Shown here piece after piece: positions 35,923 through 43,676 of a stretch of DNA of 64,000 nt. The first letter of the stretch is position 1. Every line of letters starts with the position of its first letter. Source of the DNA: Tabrizicola sp. TH137. Lineage in GTDB: Bacteria > Pseudomonadota > Alphaproteobacteria > Rhodobacterales > Rhodobacteraceae. The notes beneath the pieces were generated by a model. The model was not told where the DNA came from, ran no database searches, and saw only the letters and a list, made by a program, of their open reading frames with translations. The stretch covers positions 176,790-240,789 of the forward strand of contig NZ_PKRQ01000007.1 of the NCBI RefSeq assembly GCF_002855575.1, in the 5' to 3' direction. Both the position numbers and the translations under genes were made by a program.

Positions 35923-37575
35923 TCAGAACAGGATCGCAGCCAGCGCCGCCTCATCGGCATGCCTGGCCCGCGCTTCCACCCGTGCGGGGATGGCCCCCGA
36001 AACTCCGGCCGGAACGGCGCCAGACAGACAGGCACGATGCACCTCGCGTTCCTGCTCCATTGTGTAGATCGCGCGCGCCGCGGCCTCCAGTTCGGCCGAG
36101 ATTTCCCCATGCGACCCCGACGCCAGTTCCGCCGCCGTCGTCGCCAGCGACTCCACAACCGCTTCCATCCGGATCAGCGCCGCGCGTCCCGATCCTGCCG
36201 CCGTGACAAAGCGGTTCAATGCCTCGGCTGCGGCAGCCTGCAACGCCGCAAGCTCCTGCGCCGCCTGCCGCGCCGTCACCAGACCGTCGCGTGTGCCATC
36301 CAGCGCGAGCTGGAGCGCATCGGCGCGGGCACGGATCGCCTCGCTGCCGCCTGTATCAAAGACAGTCACGCAGGCCTCCAGCGCGCGGCGACATCCCGCG
36401 CTGCTTTCCGAACACAGGGCCGCGCTCTCGCGCACCGCATCCGACAGCACCTTCATCGCGCCACGCGACTGGCTGCCCCGCGCCGCAAGGAAGGCGGCGT
36501 TAAGGGCCGAAAGATTGATCGCATGGGTTGCCCGGTCCAGCGCCAGCGTCGCCGCAAGGCCCTCGGTCAGTCGCGCCTGCATCGCCTCCGAAACCGTGGC
36601 CGCCAGTTGCGCCGCGCCACGCGCCGCACCCGACGCCACCTCCACCTGCGCCAGTTCCCCCTGCCGCCGATCCAGCAGAATCCGGGCCGCGTCCGGACCG
36701 CCATGCCCGTCAAACACCGCCAGCACGGCCCGCCCGACCCGGATCAACCCCTCCAGACCGGCCAGCGCCGTGGCAAGAACCGCGCGGCCATCGGCCACCG
36801 CCGCCTGCATCTGCGCCCCGGCAAGCGCCGCAGCGCCCGCGCCCTTCATGGCCAGAATGCGCCCCGCATGATCCAGGCGCTGCGACAGGATGTCGGAAAA
36901 CTGAATGCAGCCGATCAACCCCCGCGTCTCGCGCCCGGCGGCGGCCGGAAAGCCCGCGGCCGCCTGCATCAAGGCGGCCCGATCCTGCCCGACCTGCGCC
37001 GTCAGCGCCGCCACCTCCTCCGCCGCCCGGCCCAGCCGGGCCGCCAGCCCGTCGATCACCGCCACCGCATCGGCCATGACGCCGACGCAGCGCAGGACTT
37101 CGGCCTCCGCCAGGCCAAGCCCGGCGCGGGTGGCAAGGCTCTTGTCCGATACCGCCGCCGCAAGGTCGCGCAGGCCGCGCACGTAATCCTCGAACCCGCC
37201 ATCCTCGGCCTCCGAGGCCACGACCCGCGTCAAAGACGCCACCGCAAGCAGCATCTGCGCCTCGCGCGCGATCAGATCGACCGCCCGCATCCCTTCTGCC
37301 AGCCGAGGCCCGACCGCCGCGCCCGCCTTCCGCCCGACCCAGCCGCGCATCGCCGAGCCGAGCGCCCGCGCCTCGGCCCTCAACCCCGCCACCGGATCGG
37401 CTTCGCCTTCCTGTCGCCCCAGAAAGTCGCACAGCGCCGCAAGGCGCGCGCCGATCTCCCCCACTTCGGCCTGCAACCTTCCAAGGTCGCCCGCCGCCGC
37501 CTCGAAGGCCGCCACGCATTCCGCCGCGTCCGCCGCGATCCGGCCCCGCGCTGCACCGAAGACCCCGCCGTCCAT
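35923..37575 (-). CDS. Soluble receptor-like coiled-coil protein with degenerate MCP hairpin
   Basis: 550 residues, Ala-rich and almost wholly helical, with no membrane helix and no signal peptide. Near 225-240 it has IQFSDILSQRLDHAGRI, a motif like the QFQD-QR segment of CheZ and of some receptor-like proteins. Near 349-382 it has INLSALNAAFLAARGSQSRG and MKVLSDAVRE, aligning with the hairpin tip of chemoreceptors, but the Phe and Glu that contact CheA/CheW in E. coli Tsr (F373, E385) read His and Leu; Arg388 and Asn381 equivalents remain. Convergent with cheB, 70 bases apart. Possibly an array modulator; function not established. Confidence 0.7.
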   Translation of the reverse strand: MDGGVFGAARGRIAADAAECVAAFEAAAGDLGRLQAEVGEIGARLAALCDFLGRQEGEADPVAGLRAEARALGSAMRGWVGRKAGAAVGPRLAEGMRAVDLIAREAQMLLAVASLTRVVASEAEDGGFEDYVRGLRDLAAAVSDKSLATRAGLGLAEAEVLRCVGVMADAVAVIDGLAARLGRAAEEVAALTAQVGQDRAALMQAAAGFPAAAGRETRGLIGCIQFSDILSQRLDHAGRILAMKGAGAAALAGAQMQAAVADGRAVLATALAGLEGLIRVGRAVLAVFDGHGGPDAARILLDRRQGELAQVEVASGAARGAAQLAATVSEAMQARLTEGLAATLALDRATHAINLSALNAAFLAARGSQSRGAMKVLSDAVRESAALCSESSAGCRRALEACVTVFDTGGSEAIRARADALQLALDGTRDGLVTARQAAQELAALQAAAAEALNRFVTAAGSGRAALIRMEAVVESLATTAAELASGSHGEISAELEAAARAIYTMEQEREVHRACLSGAVPAGVSGAIPARVEARARHADEAALAAILF

Positions 37576-37662
37576 GCCGCCCCCTGGTCACCATCCCGGC
37601 ACAGATCAGCATATCCGCCTTGCCATCCCGTTAACGGGCCCGGCGAAACCACTTGACGCAAT

Positions 37663-37678
37663 TGGTACATCTGTACCA
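37663..37678. promoter_or_regulatory. Operator-like palindrome upstream of the monooxygenase
   Basis: TGGTACA-TC-TGTACCA, seven-base perfect arms, 51 bases before the start at 37729. TTGACG at 37653-37658 lies just upstream as a possible -35 box, so a bound repressor would cover the core promoter. The TetR-family gene at the end of the cluster is the obvious candidate. Confidence 0.6.
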
Positions 37679-37728
37679 TCCTGAACGTCGTCGCGGATGG
37701 CAGCGGCCCAAGCGGGAAAGGCAGGCCC

Positions 37729-38754
37729 ATGGATTTCGTCCATTTCCTCTCCAGCCACATGCTCGACCCCGCCACCGGCGGCAAACGCCTCTATGCCGAT
37801 ACCGTGGCGCAGGCGATCCATGCCGAACATTGCGGCTATCGTGGCGTCGGCATCCCGGAACATCACCTCGTCAACATCCTCCTCGTGCCCTCGCCCCTTC
37901 AGATGGCCGTGAAGATCGCCGCCCATACCTCGCGGCTCAAACTTGTCACCTCCATCTGCCAGTTGCCGATCCGCGACATGCGGGTCTTCGCGGGCGAGGT
38001 GGTGCAGGCCCAGGCGCTTTGCGACGGCCGCCTCATGCTCGGCGTCGGCAAGGGCGCCTTCGGATATGAGACCGGGCGCATCGACGTGCCGATGGAGGAA
38101 ACCCGCGACCGGTTCGAAGAGGCCCTCGCCGTGCTCGAGGCGCTGCTGACCCGCGAAGAGGTCTCCTGGTCCGGCACCCATTACCGCTTCGACCCGCTCA
38201 CCATCATGCCGCGTCCCGAAGACCCGATCCCCCTCATGCTCGGCGTGATGGCCCCTGCGGCGATCGAGGCCGCCGCCCGGCGCGGCTACCACGTCCAGAC
38301 GACCCCGCTCTCCGCCGCCCATGGCGTGCTGGAAAGCCAGGTCGCCGCCTTCTTCCGCGGGCGCGAGCAGAACCCCGCCTCGCAAAGCCGCCTGTCGCTG
38401 CAACGCGGGGTCTTCCTCGTCACCTCCGAAAGCCAGCGCCGCCGCATGGTGGAAACCGCCCACCGCTATTACCAGAGCTTCGACAATGTCTTCGGCGGCC
38501 CCGGCATCGTGGATCAGGGCATCATCCGCCCGCTTCCCCGCGCCCAGACGGCCGAAGAACTGGGACAGAACATCCTGATCTGCCAGAAGGACGAAATGAT
38601 CGACCGCCTCGCCGCCTATGCCGACATGGGCATCGACGAGGTCATCACCACCTCCGTCTTCGGCCAGCCCCAGGAAGAAACCCTCGCCATGATGTCGCTC
38701 TTCTCGCAAGAGGTGATGCCGCATCTTCTGCCCCTCCGCCGCAAGGCCGCCTGA
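37729..38754 (+). CDS. LLM-class flavin-dependent monooxygenase (luciferase-like)
   Basis: 341 residues with the bacterial luciferase TIM-barrel pattern: EHCGYRGVGIPEHH, ICQLPIRDMRVFAGEVVQAQ, LCDGRLMLGVGKGAFGYE, and MLGVMAPAAIEAAARRGYHV. Such enzymes use reduced FMN and oxygen to oxidise or cleave organic substrates. No flavin reductase is visible nearby. First gene of a run with a tautomerase-like protein and a hydrolase, behind a palindromic operator. Confidence 0.92.
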   Translation: MDFVHFLSSHMLDPATGGKRLYADTVAQAIHAEHCGYRGVGIPEHHLVNILLVPSPLQMAVKIAAHTSRLKLVTSICQLPIRDMRVFAGEVVQAQALCDGRLMLGVGKGAFGYETGRIDVPMEETRDRFEEALAVLEALLTREEVSWSGTHYRFDPLTIMPRPEDPIPLMLGVMAPAAIEAAARRGYHVQTTPLSAAHGVLESQVAAFFRGREQNPASQSRLSLQRGVFLVTSESQRRRMVETAHRYYQSFDNVFGGPGIVDQGIIRPLPRAQTAEELGQNILICQKDEMIDRLAAYADMGIDEVITTSVFGQPQEETLAMMSLFSQEVMPHLLPLRRKAA

Positions 38755-38771
38755 CCCAACGGAGAAATCCC

Positions 38772-38966
38772 ATGCCCATCATCCGCATCGAGATGTTCGA
38801 AGGCCGCAGCCGCGACCAGAAACGTGCCTGCGCCGAAGCCGTGACAAAGGCATGGTGCGATACCTGCGGCGGCACGCCCGACATGGTCACCATCGTCTTC
38901 ACCGATGTCGCAAAGCACGACTGGGCCACCGCCGGGCGGCTCGCCAGCGATCCGAAACCGGCCTGA
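38772..38966 (+). CDS. 4-oxalocrotonate tautomerase-like protein
   Basis: 64 residues after the start Met, with Pro directly after Met (MPIIRIEMFEGRSRDQKRAC), the catalytic base of the tautomerase superfamily, and Arg11 in place. The Arg39 equivalent is not evident, and a Trp (HDWATAG) stands near the Phe50 position. May act as an enol-keto tautomerase or a dehalogenase-type hydratase. Between the monooxygenase and an alpha/beta hydrolase. Confidence 0.85.
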   Translation: MPIIRIEMFEGRSRDQKRACAEAVTKAWCDTCGGTPDMVTIVFTDVAKHDWATAGRLASDPKPA

Positions 38967-38970
38967 CGCC

Positions 38971-39741
38971 ATGGCCATCGACTGCGCCTTCTCCGTCGCG
39001 GGCCAAGGCCCGGCCCTCTTCCTGATCCACGGCATCGGTGCCCGCCGCGCCACCTTCGACGGCATGGTCGCGGGGCTGAAGGACCGTTTCACCTGCATCA
39101 GCTATGACCTGCGCGGACACGGCCTCTCCCCCCTTCCCGAAGGGCGTTTCACCCTCGACGATCTCGTCGATGATCTCGAGGCGCTCCGTCATCGCCTCGG
39201 CATAGACCGCGCGCATTTTGCCGGCCATTCGCTCGGCGGCATGATCGGCCCGCGCTATGCCCTGCGCTTTCCCGACCGGGTCCTCTCGCTCGGCCTCTGG
39301 TCCACCGCCGCTTTCCGTACCGAGGATGACAGCGCCAAGGTCCGCGCCGTCGTCTCCGCCATGCGCGACCGCGGCATCGGCCCCGTCCTCGACACGCTGA
39401 CCGCGCGCTGGTTCACCGATGCCTTCTGCGCCGCCCGTCCCGATGTCATCGACTGGCGCAAGCGGCAGGTGATGGATACCGATCCTGACGTCTTCCTCAA
39501 CGTCTTCGACATCTATGCCGAAACCGAGATGGCCCCCTGGCTGCACCAGATCACGGTGCCAGCCCAGATCATCACCGGCGAACTCGACGGCGGCTGCAAC
39601 CCGCGCCTGAACGGCGAAATCCACAAGGCCCTGCCGGGATCGGACCTCGTCATCCTCGAGGGCCTGAAACACGCCATCTTCATCGAGGCGACGGATCGCG
39701 TCCTGCCGCCTGTCCGCCGCTTCCTTCTGGCCCAAGGCTGA
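38971..39741 (+). CDS. Alpha/beta hydrolase (PcaD-like)
   Basis: 256 residues. Oxyanion motif LIHGIGARRATFDG, SYDLRGHGLSPLPE, nucleophile Ser in FAGHSLGGMIG, acidic residue near IITGELDGGCN and the histidine in LEGLKHAIFIEA. The wording resembles beta-ketoadipate enol-lactone hydrolases, so ring-cleavage lactone or ester hydrolysis is plausible. ATG 38971 lies four bases after the tautomerase stop. Its 3' end overlaps the convergent TetR gene by 62 bases. Confidence 0.9.
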   Translation: MAIDCAFSVAGQGPALFLIHGIGARRATFDGMVAGLKDRFTCISYDLRGHGLSPLPEGRFTLDDLVDDLEALRHRLGIDRAHFAGHSLGGMIGPRYALRFPDRVLSLGLWSTAAFRTEDDSAKVRAVVSAMRDRGIGPVLDTLTARWFTDAFCAARPDVIDWRKRQVMDTDPDVFLNVFDIYAETEMAPWLHQITVPAQIITGELDGGCNPRLNGEIHKALPGSDLVILEGLKHAIFIEATDRVLPPVRRFLLAQG

Positions 39742-40321
39742 AAAGCAGCGCCTCGCATTCCGCCAGACCCCGCGCCAGTGCGGCCTGATCGGCCCGCCGC
39801 GCATGATCCAGCCACAACCCGTCCAGCGCCGCCATCACCACATCCACCACCGCCGTCACGCGTGCCGGGTCCGCCCCGAAGGGCGCCAGCAACCCCTCCA
39901 ACCGGGCGCGATAGCGTTCGTAAAGGTCCCGCTCCGTCGCCGCGATGCCGGGATGCCAGCGCGCAGCCGACCACAGGTCCAGCCGCAGCCGCAGATGATC
40001 GGGCGTCAGGAAGGGCGCGGCAAAGCCGGTTCGCAGAAAGGCCGACACCCGCGCCTTGGGGCCATCTGCCCCCTGCAAGGCCGCCTCCCCCGCCGCCGCC
40101 AGATCGGCCGACAGCAGGCGATAGGCTTCCGACAGCACCTCGTCCATCCCGTCGAAGTTATAGGTCAGATGGCCCAGCGACAGGCCCGCTTCGGCCACCA
40201 CGCGCCGCGCCGTCAGCCTGGCCACGCCCTCGCGCGCCATCACGGCCAGCGCCGCCCGGGCGATCTGCACCCGCCGCTCGGCCCGCCGCCCGCCCGTCTT
40301 CGCTGCCTCTGCCTCTGCCAT
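39680..40321 (-). CDS. TetR-family regulator (BetI-like)
   Basis: 213 residues. N-terminal helix-turn-helix: ARAALAVMAREGVARLTARR and VVAEAGLSLGHLTYNF; the C-terminal part (FLTPDHLRLRLDLWSAARWH) is like BetI. Start ATG 40321 is chosen because GGAAG lies nine bases upstream; ATG 40336 is possible. Convergent with the catabolic genes and overlapping the hydrolase by 62 bases. Probably controls the cluster through the palindrome at 37663. Confidence 0.9.
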   Translation of the reverse strand: MAEAEAAKTGGRRAERRVQIARAALAVMAREGVARLTARRVVAEAGLSLGHLTYNFDGMDEVLSEAYRLLSADLAAAGEAALQGADGPKARVSAFLRTGFAAPFLTPDHLRLRLDLWSAARWHPGIAATERDLYERYRARLEGLLAPFGADPARVTAVVDVVMAALDGLWLDHARRADQAALARGLAECEALLFSLGPEGSGGQAAGRDPSPR

Positions 40322-40342
40322 GCCCCATGCTTCCATTGGGCA
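40321..40342. promoter_or_regulatory. Inverted repeat at the TetR gene start
   Basis: TGCCCCAT-GCTTCC-ATTGGGCA, eight-base arms with one mismatch, covering the translation start. Different in sequence from the palindrome at 37663, so it may be a site for another regulator, an RNA hairpin limiting translation, or chance. Confidence 0.35.
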
Positions 40343-40373
40343 AGCGGAATGGCAAGGGCAGCCCGGCCGACGC

Positions 40374-40401
40374 AAAAAAGGGGGCCTCGCGGCCCCCTTT
40401 T
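40374..40401. terminator. Bidirectional intrinsic terminator
   Basis: AAAAAA then GGGGGCC-TCGC-GGCCCCC then TTTT: a seven-base perfect stem with T runs on both strands (six Ts on the minus strand). It lies 24 bases beyond the frcA stop and ends that operon; on the plus side it protects against read-through from the TetR promoter region. Confidence 0.9.
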
Positions 40402-40424
40402 CCTCCCCGACAGGGGGAAAACAG

Positions 40425-41198
40425 TCAGGCCATCACATGTTCCGGCACTTTCGCCCCGGTCATGAAGGCCACCGCATCAGACATCGTGTATTCCTTCGGA
40501 TCAATGACGCAGAGACGCTTGCCCAGACGATGGATATGGATGCGATCCGCCACCTCGAAGACATGCGGCATGTTGTGGCTGATCAGGATGATCGGCAGCC
40601 CGCGTTTCTTCACATCGAGGATGAGTTCCAGCACCCGGCGGCTTTCCTTCACCCCCAGCGCGGCGGTGGGTTCGTCCATGATGACGACCTTCGACCCGAA
40701 GGCCGCCGCCCGCGCCACGGCCACGCCCTGACGCTGGCCACCCGACAGCGTCTCCACCGCCTGCCCGATGTTCTGGATGGTCATCAGGCCCAGCTCGCTC
40801 AGCTTGTCGCGTGCCACCTTCTCCATCGCCTTGCGGTCCAGCATCCGGAACACCGATCCCAGCACGCCCGGTTTGCGGATTTCCCGCCCCATGAACATGT
40901 TGTCCGCAATCGACAGCGCCGGCGACAGGGCAAGGTTCTGATACACCGTCTCGATCCCTGCCTCGCGCGCCTGCATCGGGTTGCTGAACTGCACAGGCTT
41001 GCCGTCCAGCTTGATCTCGCCCTCATCCGGCACGACCGCGCCGCACAAGGCCTTGATCAGCGTGGATTTCCCCGCCCCGTTATCGCCGATCACGGCAAGG
41101 ATCTCGCCCGGGTAGAGGTCGAAGTCGCAGTTGTCCAGCGCGGTCACGCGCCCATAGCGCTTGGTCAGACCGCGCGCCATCAGAATGGGTTCAGCCAT
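40425..41198 (-). CDS. frcA: Sugar ABC transporter ATP-binding protein (FrcA-like)
   Basis: 257 residues, one ABC domain: Walker A GDNGAGKST (38-46), Q-loop YQNLAL, signature LSGGQRQ (151-157), Walker B VVIMDEPTAALG and LISHNM. Single-domain size matches FrcA of fructose/ribose-type importers rather than the double-domain RbsA. ATG 41198 has GGAGG upstream. Last gene of frcBCA, ending at a strong terminator. Confidence 0.92.
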   Translation of the reverse strand: MAEPILMARGLTKRYGRVTALDNCDFDLYPGEILAVIGDNGAGKSTLIKALCGAVVPDEGEIKLDGKPVQFSNPMQAREAGIETVYQNLALSPALSIADNMFMGREIRKPGVLGSVFRMLDRKAMEKVARDKLSELGLMTIQNIGQAVETLSGGQRQGVAVARAAAFGSKVVIMDEPTAALGVKESRRVLELILDVKKRGLPIILISHNMPHVFEVADRIHIHRLGKRLCVIDPKEYTMSDAVAFMTGAKVPEHVMA

Positions 41199-41211
41199 CT
41201 CTCGTCCTCCC

Positions 41212-42321
41212 TCAGCCCGAAACCTTGCGGATCCACTGGTCAATGGCGACGGCGCCGATGATCAGGATACCGGTCAGCAGCACCTTCCATTGCGGGTCCG
41301 CGCCCAGCATGTTCAGACCCATGCTCATCACGCCCACGATCAGCGTCCCGAACAGCACGCCCAGGATCGACCCCCGCCCCCCGAACAGCGATATCCCCCC
41401 GATCACCGCCGCCGTGATGGCCTGCAAGTTGAAGTCGGTGGTCACCGTCGAGGGCGAGATGGACCCGTTCCGCCCGATCGACACCCAGGCCGCCAGCGCC
41501 GCGATCAGCCCCGCAAGGGCATAGACGCCGATCAGCACGCGGCCGACCCGGATCCCCGACAGTTCCGAAGCATCGGGATCGTCGCCGACCGAATAGATAT
41601 GGCGGCCAAAGGCGGTGTAATTCAGCATGTACCAGAGCGCGACATAGACCAGCACCATGCAGATCACGCCATAGGTGACCTGCGCCCCGCCCAGTTCGAA
41701 CCGGTTCCCGAAGAAATGCAGGCCGGTCGTCAGGGCCGTCAGATCAGCCTCGCGCATGGTCTCGTTGGCGGAATAGATCAGGCAGACCGCCATGAAGATA
41801 TTCCACGTGCCCAGGGTGACGATGAAGGGCGGCAGCCGCAGCCGCGCGACCAGAAAGCCGTTGATCCAGCCGCACAACCCGGCCAGCGCAAACCCCGCAA
41901 GGATGGCAAGATACCAGGGCAGGCCATAGGTCAGCACGGCATGACCCATCAGGACAAAGGCGAAAACCATCACCACGCCGATGGCAAGGTCGATGCCCGC
42001 CGTCAGGATGACAAGCGTTTGTGCAGCGGCCAGTATACCGACCACGGCCACCTGCTGCATGATCAGCGTCAGGGTATAGGCCGAAAAGAAGCGAAGGCCT
42101 TCGAAATCCCCCGTAAGCCACCGGAATTCCAGCAGGACCGCCCCATCACGCGCAGCGGCGAAGAAGATGATCAGCGCGACAAGGACGATCATCGGCACGG
42201 CGGCCGGGTTGGAATGCAGGTAATGCTGAAGCTTGCGAAGCCCGCTCCTCTGCTCCTCGAAATGCGCGACCGTCGTCGCGCTCTGCTCGAGAACCTTCTC
42301 GAATTCCTGTGGCTGGCTCAT
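41212..42321 (-). CDS. frcC: Sugar ABC transporter permease (FrcC-like)
   Basis: 369 residues with a 50-residue charged N-terminus and about ten membrane helices, including the family motif FIVTLGTWNIFMAV and ITAAVIGGISLFGGRGSILG near the C-terminus. Forms the membrane channel for a monosaccharide with FrcA and the binding protein. ATG 42321 has AGGGGGG five bases upstream. Separated from frcB by two stem-loops, which may lower its expression relative to frcB. Confidence 0.92.
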   Translation of the reverse strand: MSQPQEFEKVLEQSATTVAHFEEQRSGLRKLQHYLHSNPAAVPMIVLVALIIFFAAARDGAVLLEFRWLTGDFEGLRFFSAYTLTLIMQQVAVVGILAAAQTLVILTAGIDLAIGVVMVFAFVLMGHAVLTYGLPWYLAILAGFALAGLCGWINGFLVARLRLPPFIVTLGTWNIFMAVCLIYSANETMREADLTALTTGLHFFGNRFELGGAQVTYGVICMVLVYVALWYMLNYTAFGRHIYSVGDDPDASELSGIRVGRVLIGVYALAGLIAALAAWVSIGRNGSISPSTVTTDFNLQAITAAVIGGISLFGGRGSILGVLFGTLIVGVMSMGLNMLGADPQWKVLLTGILIIGAVAIDQWIRKVSG

Positions 42322-42364
42322 TTGTCCCCCCTTCATCCCGTCATCCGGGCGCTGCCTAGACGAA

Positions 42365-42434
42365 GGGCGGCCCTGGTCGAGAGCCGCCCCCGTTTTCTCC
42401 CTTGCGGGATCGTGCGGGGGGACATGCCCCCCGC
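42365..42434 (-). repeat. Two stem-loops between frcB and frcC
   Basis: GGGCGGC / GCCGCCC (42365-42389, 11-base loop) and GCGGGGGG-ACATG-CCCCCCGC (42414-42434). Intercistronic hairpins after a binding-protein gene commonly stop or stabilise part of the transcript so the binding protein is made in excess. No T run on the minus strand, so RNA stabilisation is more likely than full termination. Confidence 0.6.
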
Positions 42435-42449
42435 GCAAGTCCTTTCAGA

Positions 42450-43472
42450 TCAGCCCCAGCAGAGCTCGGTGCCCTTGGTGGTGTCGATCGACGGCACGCC
42501 CTCGGCGGGCTTGTCGGTGATCAGCGCCACGCCGGTATCGAAGAAGGCCTTGCCGGGGGTCGGCTGCGGCTTCTCGCCCGAGTCGGCCCATTTCTTGATC
42601 GCTTCCACGCCCAGCGCCGCCATCATCAGCGGGTATTGCTGCGAGGTCGCGCCGATCACGCCTTCCTTGACCGAGGCAACGCCCGGGCAGCCGCCATCGA
42701 CCGACACGATCAGCACGTCGTTCTCCTTGCCCACAGCCTTCAGCGCCTGATAGGCGCCCACGGCGGCGGGTTCGTTGATCGTGTGGATCACGTTGATGTC
42801 GGGGTTGATCTGAAGAAGGTTCTCCATCGCCTTGCGGCCGCCTTCTTCGTTCCCGTTGGTGATGTCATGGCCAACGATGCGCGGATCGGTCTCGTCGCCG
42901 ATGTCGTTCGGATCAGCCACGTCGATCCCGAAGCCCATCATGAAGCCCTGGTTGCGCAGCACGTCCACCGTCGGCTCCGACGGGGTCAGGTTCAGGAAGC
43001 CGATCTTCGCATTAGCGGCTTCCGCGCCCAGCGTCGCCGCGGCCCAGGCCCCGATCAGCTTGCCGGCTTCCAGGTTGTCGGTCGCAAAGGTCGCATCGGC
43101 GGCATCGGCCGGATCAAGCGGGGTGTCGAGCGCGATCACCACCATGCCCGCTTCCTGCGCCTTCTTCACCGAATCGACGATGGCCTTGGTGTCGGAGGCC
43201 GCGATCAGGATGCCCTTCGCGCCATCGGCGATGCAGGCTTCGATGGCAGCAACCTGGCTGTCATGGTCGCCGTCAACCTTGCCGGCATAGGACTTGAGGG
43301 TCACGCCCAGTTCGGCCGCTTTGGCCTCCGCGCCTTCCTTCATCTTCACGAAGAAGGGGTTGGTGTCGGTCTTGGTGATCAGGCAGGCAGAAACGTCCTG
43401 CGCCATGGCCGGGGCCACGGACAGAAGCGCAAGCGTGGCAGCGCCCGCAAGGGCCTTTGCTTTGAATTTCAT
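42450..43472 (-). CDS. frcB: Sugar ABC transporter periplasmic binding protein (FrcB-like)
   Basis: 340 residues. Signal peptide [20 protein letters not shown] with cleavage after AMA (about residue 24), then the periplasmic binding protein fold: [55 protein letters not shown] and VSVDGGCPG. Matches FrcB-type fructose/ribose/mannose binders; the sugar is not certain. ATG 43472 has GGAGG seven bases upstream. First gene of frcBCA, divergent from a ROK regulator. Confidence 0.93.
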   Translation of the reverse strand: MKFKAKALAGAATLALLSVAPAMAQDVSACLITKTDTNPFFVKMKEGAEAKAAELGVTLKSYAGKVDGDHDSQVAAIEACIADGAKGILIAASDTKAIVDSVKKAQEAGMVVIALDTPLDPADAADATFATDNLEAGKLIGAWAAATLGAEAANAKIGFLNLTPSEPTVDVLRNQGFMMGFGIDVADPNDIGDETDPRIVGHDITNGNEEGGRKAMENLLQINPDINVIHTINEPAAVGAYQALKAVGKENDVLIVSVDGGCPGVASVKEGVIGATSQQYPLMMAALGVEAIKKWADSGEKPQPTPGKAFFDTGVALITDKPAEGVPSIDTTKGTELCWG

Positions 43473-43583
43473 TGATTTTCCTCCCAAGAAAATCCGGGGG
43501 TGCACCCCCTTTGTGACATGCCGTGCGGGTCATGGCCCGTTGCGACAGGCCACAAGAAAACCGATTCCCGACGCCGCGTCAAG

Positions 43584-43606
43584 ATAATTAAATCACTCTG
43601 AATTAT
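43584..43606. promoter_or_regulatory. AT-rich palindrome between frcB and ROK gene
   Basis: ATAATT, 11 bases, AATTAT, in an AT-rich patch of a GC-rich region. Likely -35 boxes lie on both sides: TTGACG on the minus strand (43577-43582) and TTGACA on the plus strand (43609-43614). A regulator bound here would control both divergent promoters. The adjacent ROK protein is the natural candidate. Confidence 0.65.
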
Positions 43607-43676
43607 TATTGACAGGCTGCCGATTCCCCGCGCATCCTCGCCTCAAATCCCGGCAAAGCTCCGGGCGGGAGGAGAC

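Noticed and set aside
40321..40342. Inverted repeat at the TetR start as the TetR operator
   Set aside because: It does not match the palindrome before the monooxygenase gene, so a common TetR site is not supported; retained only at low confidence.
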